DNA from: Clostridium tagluense
GTDB taxonomy: Bacteria > Bacillota > Clostridia > Clostridiales > Clostridiaceae
Direction: 5' to 3'
Assembly: GCF_003865095.1 (NCBI RefSeq)
Contig: NZ_BHYK01000002.1
Span: 94,802-158,801 of the forward strand
Length of the DNA: 64,000 nucleotides
The notes beneath the pieces are model-generated. The model made no database searches. It saw only the letters and a list, made by a program, of their open reading frames with translations, and was not told the DNA's origin. Shown here one piece after another: positions 18,435-26,507 of this stretch (positions are counted from its first letter, which is position 1; the number at the start of each line of letters is the position of its first letter). The position numbers were made by a program, and so were the translations under genes.

Positions 18435-19223
18435 TCAATTACCCACCTTCTCAGAGATTTTCAAAGGTAATTTGCAGCCTATAAGATAACTGATTATAGT
18501 TGAAATAAGAATAACAATTAACCCTGAAACTCCACCGATATGTCTGCAAGCCTTTAATATAGGAATGAACCTTGTTCCTAAACCACTGAACATATTTTGT
18601 TGGTTTATTAAAATACCTGGTTGTAGCTTGGGAAGAGATATCAAATAAAACATAAATACAAGCATTATCAATAAGAGTGCAGGAAACAAGTACCTAAAAG
18701 GCTTATATTTATTAGAGGATAAAGATGAAAATCCTATTGATATATTTACAGTCATAGTCCATATACAATAGATAAATACAAAGAATCCTGAATATGCTGA
18801 TATAAGCTCACTTGTGCTAACAAAAATATTTAATCCTATAAAATATATTACTACGATAAAATACGGAATACTTACCATTTGAAAAATTCCGAATTTCACA
18901 TTATATATATCTTTTTTTAATACTGGTGCCTGCATTAGAAAATTATTGAGATTACTGGTGACTTTTGTTGTTAATCCATTAGCACCTTTAGTGCTTAAAA
19001 TGAATATATAAGATAAGTTGATTAAATTAAGTAACTGAAGAACTATACCTTTGAAATTTACCATTGTTCCTATATTTACATAACTCTGTACGAGTCTTGT
19101 TGTATCATAACCTATCGTTATTGATATTAGTCCAGTGAAAAATATACAAAATCGTAATAACCACTCAGTATTGCTTGGATACATAAACCAAAAGGCTTTA
19201 AATATCTTAATAGTTCTTTTCAT
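18435..19223 (-). CDS. ABC-2-type transporter membrane protein
   Basis: A 262-residue membrane protein with about six hydrophobic segments. ATG 19223 (MKRTIKIFKAF) follows GGGGATGTGA and is preferred over an in-frame codon 9 bp upstream. It overlaps the end of the ATPase gene by 17 bp, so the two are translationally coupled. It pairs with the 17807-18433 protein and the ATPase as one exporter. Confidence 0.65.
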   Translation of the reverse strand: MKRTIKIFKAFWFMYPSNTEWLLRFCIFFTGLISITIGYDTTRLVQSYVNIGTMVNFKGIVLQLLNLINLSYIFILSTKGANGLTTKVTSNLNNFLMQAPVLKKDIYNVKFGIFQMVSIPYFIVVIYFIGLNIFVSTSELISAYSGFFVFIYCIWTMTVNISIGFSSLSSNKYKPFRYLFPALLLIMLVFMFYLISLPKLQPGILINQQNMFSGLGTRFIPILKACRHIGGVSGLIVILISTIISYLIGCKLPLKISEKVGN

Positions 19224-20076
19224 GATTATCACATCCCCAAATATTAAAAGTTAATAGATTTTCAACACTAGGATTAGTACCTTTGATGTCCCTAAAAAAT
19301 TCATTAGCCTTTTCTCTTAAAATCAAACCCTCAAAAGCAATCTCACCTTTTCTAATTCCAATAAATTGATTCTCGAGCCCATTTAGTTCTTCCATGCCTC
19401 CAGTTAATACAATATATTTTTCTTCAAGTTTATCAATTGAAAGGCTTTCTATTATTTTACCACCATGAATTAAAGTTATATAATCCGCTATTTTATCTAA
19501 ATCTGAGGTAATATGTGTTGAAAAGAATACTGATTTTTCTCCATCAGACACAAACTCACGAAGTATATCTAAAATCTCAATTCTTGCAACTGCGTCAAGT
19601 CCTGCGGTGGGCTCATCAAGAATTAATAGATTTGGCTGATGTGCAAAGGCAAGAGCAAACATTGCTTTTGTTTTCATACCCTTAGAAAACTCACCTATTT
19701 TTTGATCTAAGGGAATTCGCCATTTGGAAACATAGTTATTAAAAATATCATTACTCCAATTATCATAAAATAAGCTAAGTGCTTTTGCATGATTGTGCAC
19801 AGTAGAGGTACTTATAAAATAATCTTCATCTGGTACATAGCCAATATGGGATTTTACAAATATCTCTTCTTTAACATTATCTTTTCCGAAAATTTTAATT
19901 TGTCCTGAGGATTTCCCTATTGCGTTTAATATTAATTTAATGGTAGTAGTTTTCCCTGCTCCGTTTTGTCCTATAAATCCCATAATGCATCCTTTTTCAA
20001 GGGTAAAGCTTACATTATCCAAGCTAAAACCACTAAAATCTTTATTTAAATTTAAAACTTCTAATATATTCTCCAT
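19207..20076 (-). CDS. ABC transporter ATP-binding protein (YtrB-like)
   Basis: A 289-residue ATPase with Walker A GQNGAGKTT (~35-43), a Q-loop region (GYVPDED), a variant signature FSKGMKTK, Walker B LLILDEPTAGLD and H-loop STHI. The signature reads FSKGM instead of LSGGQ, which is common among ABC-2 exporters of this class. It starts at ATG 20076 with AGGGGG upstream, 12 bp after the GntR gene. It energises the two downstream permeases. Confidence 0.85.
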   Translation of the reverse strand: MENILEVLNLNKDFSGFSLDNVSFTLEKGCIMGFIGQNGAGKTTTIKLILNAIGKSSGQIKIFGKDNVKEEIFVKSHIGYVPDEDYFISTSTVHNHAKALSLFYDNWSNDIFNNYVSKWRIPLDQKIGEFSKGMKTKAMFALAFAHQPNLLILDEPTAGLDAVARIEILDILREFVSDGEKSVFFSTHITSDLDKIADYITLIHGGKIIESLSIDKLEEKYIVLTGGMEELNGLENQFIGIRKGEIAFEGLILREKANEFFRDIKGTNPSVENLLTFNIWGCDNHEKNY

Positions 20077-20088
20077 TTTTATTGCCCC

Positions 20089-20451
20089 CTAGATAGTCTG
20101 AATTATTTCCATAAGCGTTTCTTTAGTTACCCCAGCTTCTATTATTTCACGAGTCATATTCTTAAATTCTTTAATTAATTTATCTTTTCTTTCTAATAAT
20201 AACTTTGACACATCCACAGTATTTACAAAAGTACCCTTGCCAGATACCGTATATATTAGGCCTTCATGTTCTAAATCTGTATATGACCTTTTTGTGGTAA
20301 TAGTGCTGACGTTCAATTCCTTCGCTAGCTGCCTAACTGAGGGAAGGGTGTCGTTTGATTGAAGTTTTCCACAAAGTATATTTGATTTGATACAAGCCTT
20401 TATTTGTTCATACATAGGTAAGTCACTTGTATAATCTATAGTAATATTCAT
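20089..20451 (-). CDS. GntR-family repressor, YtrA subfamily
   Basis: A 120-residue DNA-binding protein: an N-terminal winged helix-turn-helix (MYEQIKACIKSNIL...LPSVRQLAKELNVSTITTKR, ~13-56) and only a short C-terminal helical dimerisation tail of ~45 residues. That short tail is typical of YtrA-type regulators encoded first in ABC-exporter operons. The large palindrome at 20481-20525, just before its start, is the likely autoregulatory operator. Inducer unknown; for relatives it is cell-wall-active peptides. Confidence 0.85.
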   Translation of the reverse strand: MNITIDYTSDLPMYEQIKACIKSNILCGKLQSNDTLPSVRQLAKELNVSTITTKRSYTDLEHEGLIYTVSGKGTFVNTVDVSKLLLERKDKLIKEFKNMTREIIEAGVTKETLMEIIQTI

Positions 20452-20480
20452 TAATTCACCTCTTTTTAGCTAGCGTATAT

Positions 20481-20525
20481 AAAATGCGATATCGTATATA
20501 CCATATATATACGATATCGCATTTT
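20481..20525 (-). promoter_or_regulatory. Perfect 20-bp inverted repeat, operator of the GntR operon
   Basis: AAAATGCGATATCGTATATA (20481-20500) and its exact reverse complement (20506-20525) flank the 5-bp centre CCATA. It lies 30 bp upstream of the GntR start. Position and symmetry fit a dimer or tetramer binding site controlling the leftward operon. Confidence 0.75.
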
Positions 20526-20674
20526 GAACTTATTGTCAATGAATTTAATGTTATACTTATATATATAAATATAACCAAATCATAAATTATGGTTTGTTTT
20601 CATTGAAAAGACGAAGAGTTTTTTTATGAAATATGGTTTTATATATTATAATTAGAAAGGACTGAACAAAATTT

Positions 20675-21244
20675 ATGAAATTGGTATGTTTTGGTGATAG
20701 CTTAACCTATGGATATGGGATTATGAGAGGGAAATGTTGGGTAGATTTAATTAGAAAAAAGTTAGATGTAGAAGTTATAAATCAAGGTGTTAATGGCGAA
20801 ACAACTGCTGATATGATTTCTAGGTATTATGTTGATATAGTAGAAAAAACTCCAAGTCATGTAATTATAATGGGTGGTAGTAATGATTTTTTAAAGGGAT
20901 ATACGGTGAGTAGTGTTGAAGCGAAAATAAGCCGCCTAATTAAGGAAGCAAAAGAATATGGAATAATACCTATTATAGGCATACAAACTCTAACAGACAA
21001 AGATTTAGCACTTGAACATTGGAGTTTTGATGTGGATTATTTAAAAGTAAATGAAAAGATCAAATTGTATAGGCAGTGGGTATTAAATTATTGTAATGAA
21101 GAACAAGTTTTGTTTATAGATTTTTATAATGCTTTAGAAACTGCTAAAAAAACTTTAAATCCTAAACAATTGTACATTGACGGGATTCATCTAACAGAAA
21201 AAGGCCATGAAATTATGAGAGAATGTGCATTATTAACGATTTAA
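20675..21244 (+). CDS. SGNH/GDSL-family esterase
   Basis: A 189-residue hydrolase with the block I motif GDSLTYG (7-13, catalytic Ser 9), block II NGETTAD, block III GGSNDF (~70) and block V DGIHLTEKGH with the catalytic Asp/His. This is the full TesA/arylesterase-like set. There is no signal peptide, so it is cytoplasmic. It probably removes acyl groups from lipids, sugars or thioesters; the exact substrate is unknown. It is a single-gene unit ending in a terminator. Confidence 0.85.
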   Translation: MKLVCFGDSLTYGYGIMRGKCWVDLIRKKLDVEVINQGVNGETTADMISRYYVDIVEKTPSHVIIMGGSNDFLKGYTVSSVEAKISRLIKEAKEYGIIPIIGIQTLTDKDLALEHWSFDVDYLKVNEKIKLYRQWVLNYCNEEQVLFIDFYNALETAKKTLNPKQLYIDGIHLTEKGHEIMRECALLTI

Positions 21245-21265
21245 GAAGGGGATGATGTAACTTAG

Positions 21266-21294
21266 AAAAATAGTGCCATTGGGGCACTATTTTT
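21266..21294 (+). terminator. Terminator after the SGNH esterase
   Basis: AAAAATAGTGCC and GGCACTATTTTT form a 12-bp stem followed by more Ts. A second small hairpin, TGCCAC-GTGG-GTGGCA, lies at 21304-21319. Confidence 0.85.
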
Positions 21295-21346
21295 TTTGTA
21301 ACTTGCCACGTGGGTGGCACTTTGGGTTAAAAATTCTACTATGCAA

Positions 21347-22192
21347 CTATTTAAAATGATTTGGAGTTGTATTATTTAATACCTGCTCTATTGTATCCAT
21401 AAATGATTTTTTCGCATTTCTCCTTTTAAGTCTAAAATATAGTGCTGATAGAAAGTTTTTGCGGTTACTTGTTATATTGTGGTCCTCTGGATACTTGCCA
21501 GTAAGTTTAATATTTTCAAAGCTTTTTATCCAATTTATAAATTCTTCATCATTAAGAATTGCTCTCTCAATTATTTTGGTAACAGCACTTATGAGCCTTT
21601 CGTCCTCACAATTTGTATATGCATAATGGTTTATACATACCTTCTCTTTTATTGCTTTTAATGTCTCTATTAATTCTGGTTTTTTAATTTCTAGGCATTG
21701 TGCAATTTCACTAAGTACATCAGCTGTATGAGCAGTTGAATGTGCCCAACCCTTAATTTCTACGTACCCTCTTGCATCTTTTTCTTGCCTTGAATATCTT
21801 ATTACCTCTGCATAAATCATTTTTATTTCTTCTTCTGTAAAAAGGGGATCCTCACTTTGGTTATGACGATAAAGAATTGCATCTATAATTAATAATGTAA
21901 AGGTTCTATTAAAAACAGAATCATCTTCAGTTTTACCCATATTGTAAAATAAATGTTTTTCACTTAATGATAATTCCAATATATTTTTTACCTCTTCATT
22001 TGTTAAATAGTTTTCTACAATCATGTCTGAAAGAAGTTCTAAAATAAGCCCATCTCTAAGGTCGGGATCTATTGAACCTATATTTTCTAGCATCTCTAGA
22101 GCTAGTTCATACTTATCAATATCACTTGGAATACTCCAGTTATTGTCTCTAATATCTATTAACTGCTGTTTTAATTGATTTACGTCTTTCAT
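21347..22192 (-). CDS. DUF2785 domain protein
   Basis: A 281-residue soluble, mostly helical protein. It matches the DUF2785 family pattern as I recall it: an N-terminal repeat-like region, then RGYVEIKGWAHSTAHTADVL near residues 142-161 and LKAIKEKVC further on. The family has no established function. It is a single-gene unit; ATG 22192 follows an AGGAGG-like site. The next gene is convergent. Confidence 0.7.
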   Translation of the reverse strand: MKDVNQLKQQLIDIRDNNWSIPSDIDKYELALEMLENIGSIDPDLRDGLILELLSDMIVENYLTNEEVKNILELSLSEKHLFYNMGKTEDDSVFNRTFTLLIIDAILYRHNQSEDPLFTEEEIKMIYAEVIRYSRQEKDARGYVEIKGWAHSTAHTADVLSEIAQCLEIKKPELIETLKAIKEKVCINHYAYTNCEDERLISAVTKIIERAILNDEEFINWIKSFENIKLTGKYPEDHNITSNRKNFLSALYFRLKRRNAKKSFMDTIEQVLNNTTPNHFK

Positions 22193-22314
22193 TTACTTAG
22201 CCTCCTTGTTTATTGATTAGCAAAGATATCCATAAATAGCCTTACCATTTTTTGAAATATATTTCATAATTATACCATGTAAACAATTACAATTAAAGTT
22301 AAAATATAATTATT

Positions 22315-22470
22315 TTAGTTCTCTTTGGAATGAATATAGTATGTGTCATAAGGCTCGTCTAGCACATAGCCAAGCTTTTGGGCTAAAGCCACAGATTCAA
22401 GGTTAGCCGCATCATAGCTAGGATATTTTCCTCTGTGGAGACAATCTAAGATCAATTCATAGTTATATAT
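22315..22470 (-). pseudogene. C-terminal relic of a GNAT acetyltransferase
   Basis: The minus strand reads YELILDCLHRGKYPSYDAAN, then LESVALAQKLGYVLDEPYDT and YYIHSKEN, ending in a stop at 22315-22317. The pattern N.ESVALAQKLGY is the acetyl-CoA-binding C-terminal region of GNAT enzymes. An in-frame stop lies just upstream, so only about 48 codons remain. The rest of the 22193-22610 gap shows nothing else recognisable. Confidence 0.6.
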
Positions 22471-22609
22471 AAACTAGCCAATATTATTATCACACGTGGG
22501 GTATATATCATACAATGGAAAGAATTTTTATAAGAAAACTTTCCTAACTTTATTAATTATTAGCTTGTCATTACTTTCATGATCATTAATACATAATAAC
22601 TAAAAGATA

Positions 22610-22638
22610 TTGACAATTGTATCAATTAATGTTAAATT
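22610..22638 (+). promoter_or_regulatory. Promoter of the ABC-F leader
   Basis: TTGACA (22610-22615) and TAAATT (22633-22638) have a 17-bp spacer. Transcription from here would give a leader of about 235 nt with the short ORF and the terminator that precede the ABC-F gene. Confidence 0.5.
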
Positions 22639-22697
22639 TTATTTATTAACAATGAATTCTAACTTATAAAAATACAAATTAATAAGAAGGTAAAATC

Positions 22698-22721
22698 ATG
22701 AAGTTAGTCAGTCTTAACTAA
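22698..22721 (+). CDS. Seven-residue leader peptide MKLVSLN upstream of the ABC-F gene
   Basis: ATG 22698 is preceded by AGAAGG at a 7-bp spacing and reads MKLVSLN before TAA. It lies between a promoter and an intrinsic terminator in front of an antibiotic-resistance-type ABC-F gene. That is the layout of ribosome-mediated attenuation, where a drug-stalled ribosome on the short ORF prevents terminator formation. Function is inferred from layout. Confidence 0.5.
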   Translation: MKLVSLN

Positions 22722-22802
22722 ATGTATTAATTGAATACGGATCTAAGAGAGGTAAAGTTTTCTTTTAGAAAAATGAGTTAAGAATATTTATGCATATTTA
22801 TT

Positions 22803-22834
22803 AGCTGTAAATGGACATTAGTTCATTTACAGCT
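22803..22834 (+). terminator. Attenuator-type terminator before the ABC-F gene
   Basis: AGCTGTAAATGGAC and GTTCATTTACAGCT form a 14-bp stem with loop ATTA, followed by TATTTTTATT. It lies 48 bp before the ABC-F start and 81 bp after the short leader ORF, so it can act as a regulated terminator. Confidence 0.7.
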
Positions 22835-22881
22835 TATTTTTATTAATTGATAATTGTCTACAAATTAAGGAAGGTGTTAAA

Positions 22882-24495
22882 ATGATTGAATTATCATTAA
22901 GAAATATAGAAAAATATTATGGTGCAACTAGGGTACTCGAGGACATAACTTTTAATGTTAAAACAGGTCAAAAAATAGGAATAGTTGGGTTAAATGGCAG
23001 CGGAAAAACCACATTATTTAAAGTGATTTGCGGCACTGAAAAGTATGAAAATGGAAAGATTGATATAAGAAAAAATGCAACTATAGGCTATTTGGAGCAG
23101 ATGCCTGAAACTTTAGAAAAATATAAAGTTATTGATATTTTGCGTTTAGCCTTTGAGGAAGTATTAGATGTTCGGAGTAAAATAGTGAATCTTGAAAATA
23201 AGATGCAAATACTTCAAGGGAAAAGCTTAGAAAATGCTATAAGTAAATATGGTGTACTTCAAGGAAAGTTTGAACATATGGGTGGATATGATATTGATAC
23301 AAACATAAAATATGTTTGTATGGGATTAAAGATTGATGATGATATGAAGGCGAGAATCTTTAATACTTTAAGTGGAGGAGAAAAAACTACAATTCTCCTT
23401 GGGAAGATTCTTCTTCAAAAGGCAGATATACTTCTTTTAGATGAACCTAGCAATCATCTTGATATACAAGCAATAGAATGGCTTGAAGGATACTTAAAAG
23501 AATATGAAGGAGCAGTTCTTATCATATCCCATGATAGATATTTCATGGATAGAGTGGTTAAAAAAATTGTTGAGATAGAAAAGGGGAAATCAACAATATA
23601 TCATGGGAATTATTCTTATTATATTAAAGATAAAAGAAACAGGTATAATAGAAAGTTGAGTTTATATAACATACAAAATAAAAAAATGATGACCATTAAA
23701 AATTCTATTGATAGATTAAGAAGATGGGAAATGAGAGGGGGTAGCGGTAAGTTCTATATCAAAGCTGCAAGTATGCAGAAAAGACTAGATAAGATTGTTA
23801 AAATGGAAAAGCCATCTTTGGAAAATAAGAAGATTAATATAGATTTTGCTTTAAGGGATAAAGAGGTTAATGAGGTATTAGAGATTGTAGGACTTTCTAA
23901 ATCCTTCCATAATAAGATGCTCTTTGAAAATTTAAATTTAAAGGTTGAGTATGGGGACAGGCTTGCCATTGTAGGGAGAAATGGAACAGGAAAAAGTACA
24001 CTAGCCAAAATGCTTGTAAAAGAATGTAAAGCTGATGAAGGGATTATAAGATATGGCGAAGAGGTTAAAATAGGTTATCTTGCACAAAATGTTACATTTA
24101 CAAGTAATGAACAAACAGTGTTAGAAGCCTTTAGAGAGGATTTAGCTATTTCACAGCAGAAAGCAAGAAGTGCCTTGGCAAAGTTTCTATTTACTAAAGA
24201 TGATGTATTTAAAACCATAGGAACCTTGTCTGGTGGAGAAAGAAGTAGGCTTAGGCTATGCAAGCTTATGCAGCAAGATATCAATTTATTAATTTTAGAT
24301 GAACCTACCAACCACTTCGATATTAACTCAAGAGAAATGATAGAAAAATCTTTAATGAATTTTGAAGGTACGATAATTTGTATTTCTCATGATAGATACT
24401 TTATTAATAAAATCGCTGAAAAAGTTATTGAGCTCACTAAGGATGGAGCTTGTCAATATAAGATAAAAGAGACTTCAGAAATTATGGGAAAATAG
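22882..24495 (+). CDS. ABC-F family protein, probable ribosome-protection resistance factor
   Basis: A soluble 537-residue twin-ATPase with no membrane segment. Domain 1 has Walker A GLNGSGKTT (~39-47), LSGGEKTT and LLLDEPSNHLD. Domain 2 has GRNGTGKST (~365-373), LSGGERSR and LILDEPTNHFD. Between them lies a Lys/Arg-rich helical linker (RRWEMRGGSGKFYIKAASMQ, ~275-294), the part that reaches the ribosomal exit site. Length and linker suit clostridial CplR-like factors against lincosamides, streptogramin A and pleuromutilins. The attenuator leader supports a resistance role. Housekeeping ABC-F (YdiF-type) is the alternative. Confidence 0.75.
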   Translation: MIELSLRNIEKYYGATRVLEDITFNVKTGQKIGIVGLNGSGKTTLFKVICGTEKYENGKIDIRKNATIGYLEQMPETLEKYKVIDILRLAFEEVLDVRSKIVNLENKMQILQGKSLENAISKYGVLQGKFEHMGGYDIDTNIKYVCMGLKIDDDMKARIFNTLSGGEKTTILLGKILLQKADILLLDEPSNHLDIQAIEWLEGYLKEYEGAVLIISHDRYFMDRVVKKIVEIEKGKSTIYHGNYSYYIKDKRNRYNRKLSLYNIQNKKMMTIKNSIDRLRRWEMRGGSGKFYIKAASMQKRLDKIVKMEKPSLENKKINIDFALRDKEVNEVLEIVGLSKSFHNKMLFENLNLKVEYGDRLAIVGRNGTGKSTLAKMLVKECKADEGIIRYGEEVKIGYLAQNVTFTSNEQTVLEAFREDLAISQQKARSALAKFLFTKDDVFKTIGTLSGGERSRLRLCKLMQQDINLLILDEPTNHFDINSREMIEKSLMNFEGTIICISHDRYFINKIAEKVIELTKDGACQYKIKETSEIMGK

Positions 24496-24512
24496 TGCCA
24501 CCTGGGTGGCAC
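24495..24512. terminator. Short hairpin terminator between convergent genes
   Basis: GTGCCACC-TG-GGTGGCAC overlaps the ABC-F stop and lies 3 bp from the end of the leftward glucosaminidase gene. It has CTTTT after it on the plus strand and ATTTTC on the minus strand. Confidence 0.65.
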
Positions 24513-24515
24513 CTT

Positions 24516-25490
24516 TTACTTTTGACTCTGTGCTCTATTATCAATAAGCTGTAAATCATTTTCTTTTATTATGGAAACCAATAAATCGGCATATACGTTA
24601 TTTCCATTATTATCTTGCTTAGTACTATATCCAGCATTTTCAAGTGCTTGAGCTTGCTGTATATACTGAGAAGCCTCAAAAACTCCATTTTTTTTATATC
24701 TAATATTGTCAAAAAGAAATTTTCCATAATCATCTAGAGAATTTACTTTGTTTTCATATCGTCTAAAATTAGCTTTTATAATTGTATCATTATATTCTGA
24801 GGTAGTCATATTTACACTTTTACCATGCCAACTACTATCAGATTTTATTCCAAATAAATTATTTGCTTTAACACTTAAATCTGATTTACCCCAAGCAGAT
24901 TCTAATATACATTGAGCTATTGTGATAGAAGGAAGGATTTTATATTTATTATATAGTTCAATAGATTTTGGTGAAAGTTCCTCAATAAAAATTCTATATG
25001 AAGAATCTTTCTTTAAATTGCCATTTACTAAACCTATAAATTCTAGTTGTGCTAAGTATTTATGAATTTTATCTTTATTTTTATTATTAAAAGATAAGTT
25101 ATTTAACACATCATCTATACTTATAAGTTTGTAATTAACTTTTTTACTGCTGGTACTATTTTTCATTAAAAATAGTTCGCCTAGTTCTTTTAAGTTTTCT
25201 TTATTAGCTTTTGAAAAATCTTTTTTATATCTAACTCCATCAATAGCAGCTAAGTTTTTCCAATCAACTTGAAGTTTACCTTTACTTACAGCATCAGCTG
25301 CATTAATATAAAGATTTATTTGTGATTTACTTAGAGTAATATAATCATCTTTAGTAAAATAATTTATGGCTATAAGCGAGATACATATAATCATGACACC
25401 CAAAAGTATCTTGCTAAATATTTTTTTCGATTTTTTCTTAGTTCTGATTCCAATTCTTCTATTTTCTTGCGTTTCTAAGTTATTATCCAT
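24516..25490 (-). CDS. Membrane-anchored N-acetylglucosaminidase (LytG-like autolysin)
   Basis: A 324-residue protein with a basic N terminus, one membrane helix (~26-44) and a C-terminal glucosaminidase domain. That domain starts near residue 190 with PSITIAQCILESAWGKSDLS (putative catalytic Glu in ILESAWG), followed by ANNLFGIKSDSSWHGKSV. It cleaves GlcNAc-MurNAc bonds in peptidoglycan from the outer membrane face. The central ~130 residues are not recognised. It is a single-gene unit. Confidence 0.8.
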   Translation of the reverse strand: MDNNLETQENRRIGIRTKKKSKKIFSKILLGVMIICISLIAINYFTKDDYITLSKSQINLYINAADAVSKGKLQVDWKNLAAIDGVRYKKDFSKANKENLKELGELFLMKNSTSSKKVNYKLISIDDVLNNLSFNNKNKDKIHKYLAQLEFIGLVNGNLKKDSSYRIFIEELSPKSIELYNKYKILPSITIAQCILESAWGKSDLSVKANNLFGIKSDSSWHGKSVNMTTSEYNDTIIKANFRRYENKVNSLDDYGKFLFDNIRYKKNGVFEASQYIQQAQALENAGYSTKQDNNGNNVYADLLVSIIKENDLQLIDNRAQSQK

Positions 25491-25676
25491 ATAAACCCTC
25501 CATAATATTAGTTTTTATAAGTTATTAATTCTAAAAAATATAATATTAACCCATTATAGTTTATAATTATATATATTAGGTTAAGTTTATTACAAATTAT
25601 TCATTTTGGCTATAAATAAATTGTAATATAGTTGTAAACTTTATAAGTACACGACAATATTTGTTAGTGTGTTTTT

Positions 25677-25710
25677 AGGTTATCTTACAAAACTGTAAGA
25701 TAACCTTTTT
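25677..25710 (+). terminator. Strong hairpin upstream of the ABC/FtsX exporter
   Basis: AGGTTATCTTACA-AAAC-TGTAAGATAACCT has a perfect 13-bp stem followed by TTTTTAT. It lies about 100 bp before the exporter ATPase gene and far from the leftward gene's end. It is either an attenuator for the exporter or the end of a short RNA. The rest of the 25491-25808 gap is A/T-rich with nothing recognisable. Confidence 0.65.
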
Positions 25711-25808
25711 ATTTGTAAGTGGAGAGACATGGAGTGCATGCAATGTATGAAGTATAGTATGTATATAGTGATGAGAAAATGAGAAATAAGAAAAGGGGAG
25801 AGATATAA

Positions 25809-26495
25809 ATGGAAGTTTTAAAGGTTGAAAATTTAACTAAAACTTATGGCAAAGGTGAAAATGAGGTGGAGGCACTTAAAAATATAAATTTATCAGTACA
25901 TAAGGGAGAGTTTGTAGCAATTGTAGGAGCATCAGGTTCTGGGAAAAGTACGCTTCTTCATTTACTGGGTGGACTCGATAGGCCAACATCTGGAAATGTA
26001 GTTATTGATGGAGAAAGTATTTATGATTATAAGGAAGAAAAACTTGCAGTGTTTAGAAGAAGAAAGATAGGTTTTATATTTCAATTTTTTAACTTACTAC
26101 CTATTTTAGATGTAGAAGAAAATATAGCACTTCCAGCACTTCTTGATAATGATAAGGTGGATAAAATCTATTTAGAAGAGCTTATTAAGGTACTCGGACT
26201 TAGCGAGCGGAGAAATCATCTTCCATCAGAATTATCAGGGGGGCAACAGCAAAGGGTATCAATCGGTAGAGCGGTATTTAATAAGCCGTCAATAATACTT
26301 GCAGATGAACCAACAGGAAATCTTGATACTAAAAATTCAAAAGATGTTATGGAATTTTTAAAATTTACTGCTAAAAAATATAATCAAACACTAATACTTA
26401 TAACACATGACGTTAATATAGCAGCTATGGCAGATAGAGTTATCACCATTTACGATGGTGAAATAACTTCGGACAAAAATTTAAAAGTAAAATAG
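25809..26495 (+). CDS. ABC transporter ATP-binding protein (MacB/BceA type)
   Basis: A 228-residue ATPase with Walker A GASGSGKST (~40-48), Q-loop FQFFNLLP, signature LSGGQQQR, Walker B ILADEPTGNLD and H-loop THDV. This is the standard set for ATPases that serve FtsX-type permeases. It ends 12 bp before the 26508 permease start and is one unit with it. Together with the downstream two-component system it resembles antimicrobial-peptide detoxification and signalling modules. Confidence 0.9.
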   Translation: MEVLKVENLTKTYGKGENEVEALKNINLSVHKGEFVAIVGASGSGKSTLLHLLGGLDRPTSGNVVIDGESIYDYKEEKLAVFRRRKIGFIFQFFNLLPILDVEENIALPALLDNDKVDKIYLEELIKVLGLSERRNHLPSELSGGQQQRVSIGRAVFNKPSIILADEPTGNLDTKNSKDVMEFLKFTAKKYNQTLILITHDVNIAAMADRVITIYDGEITSDKNLKVK

Positions 26496-26507
26496 GAGGT
26501 GAAAGAG

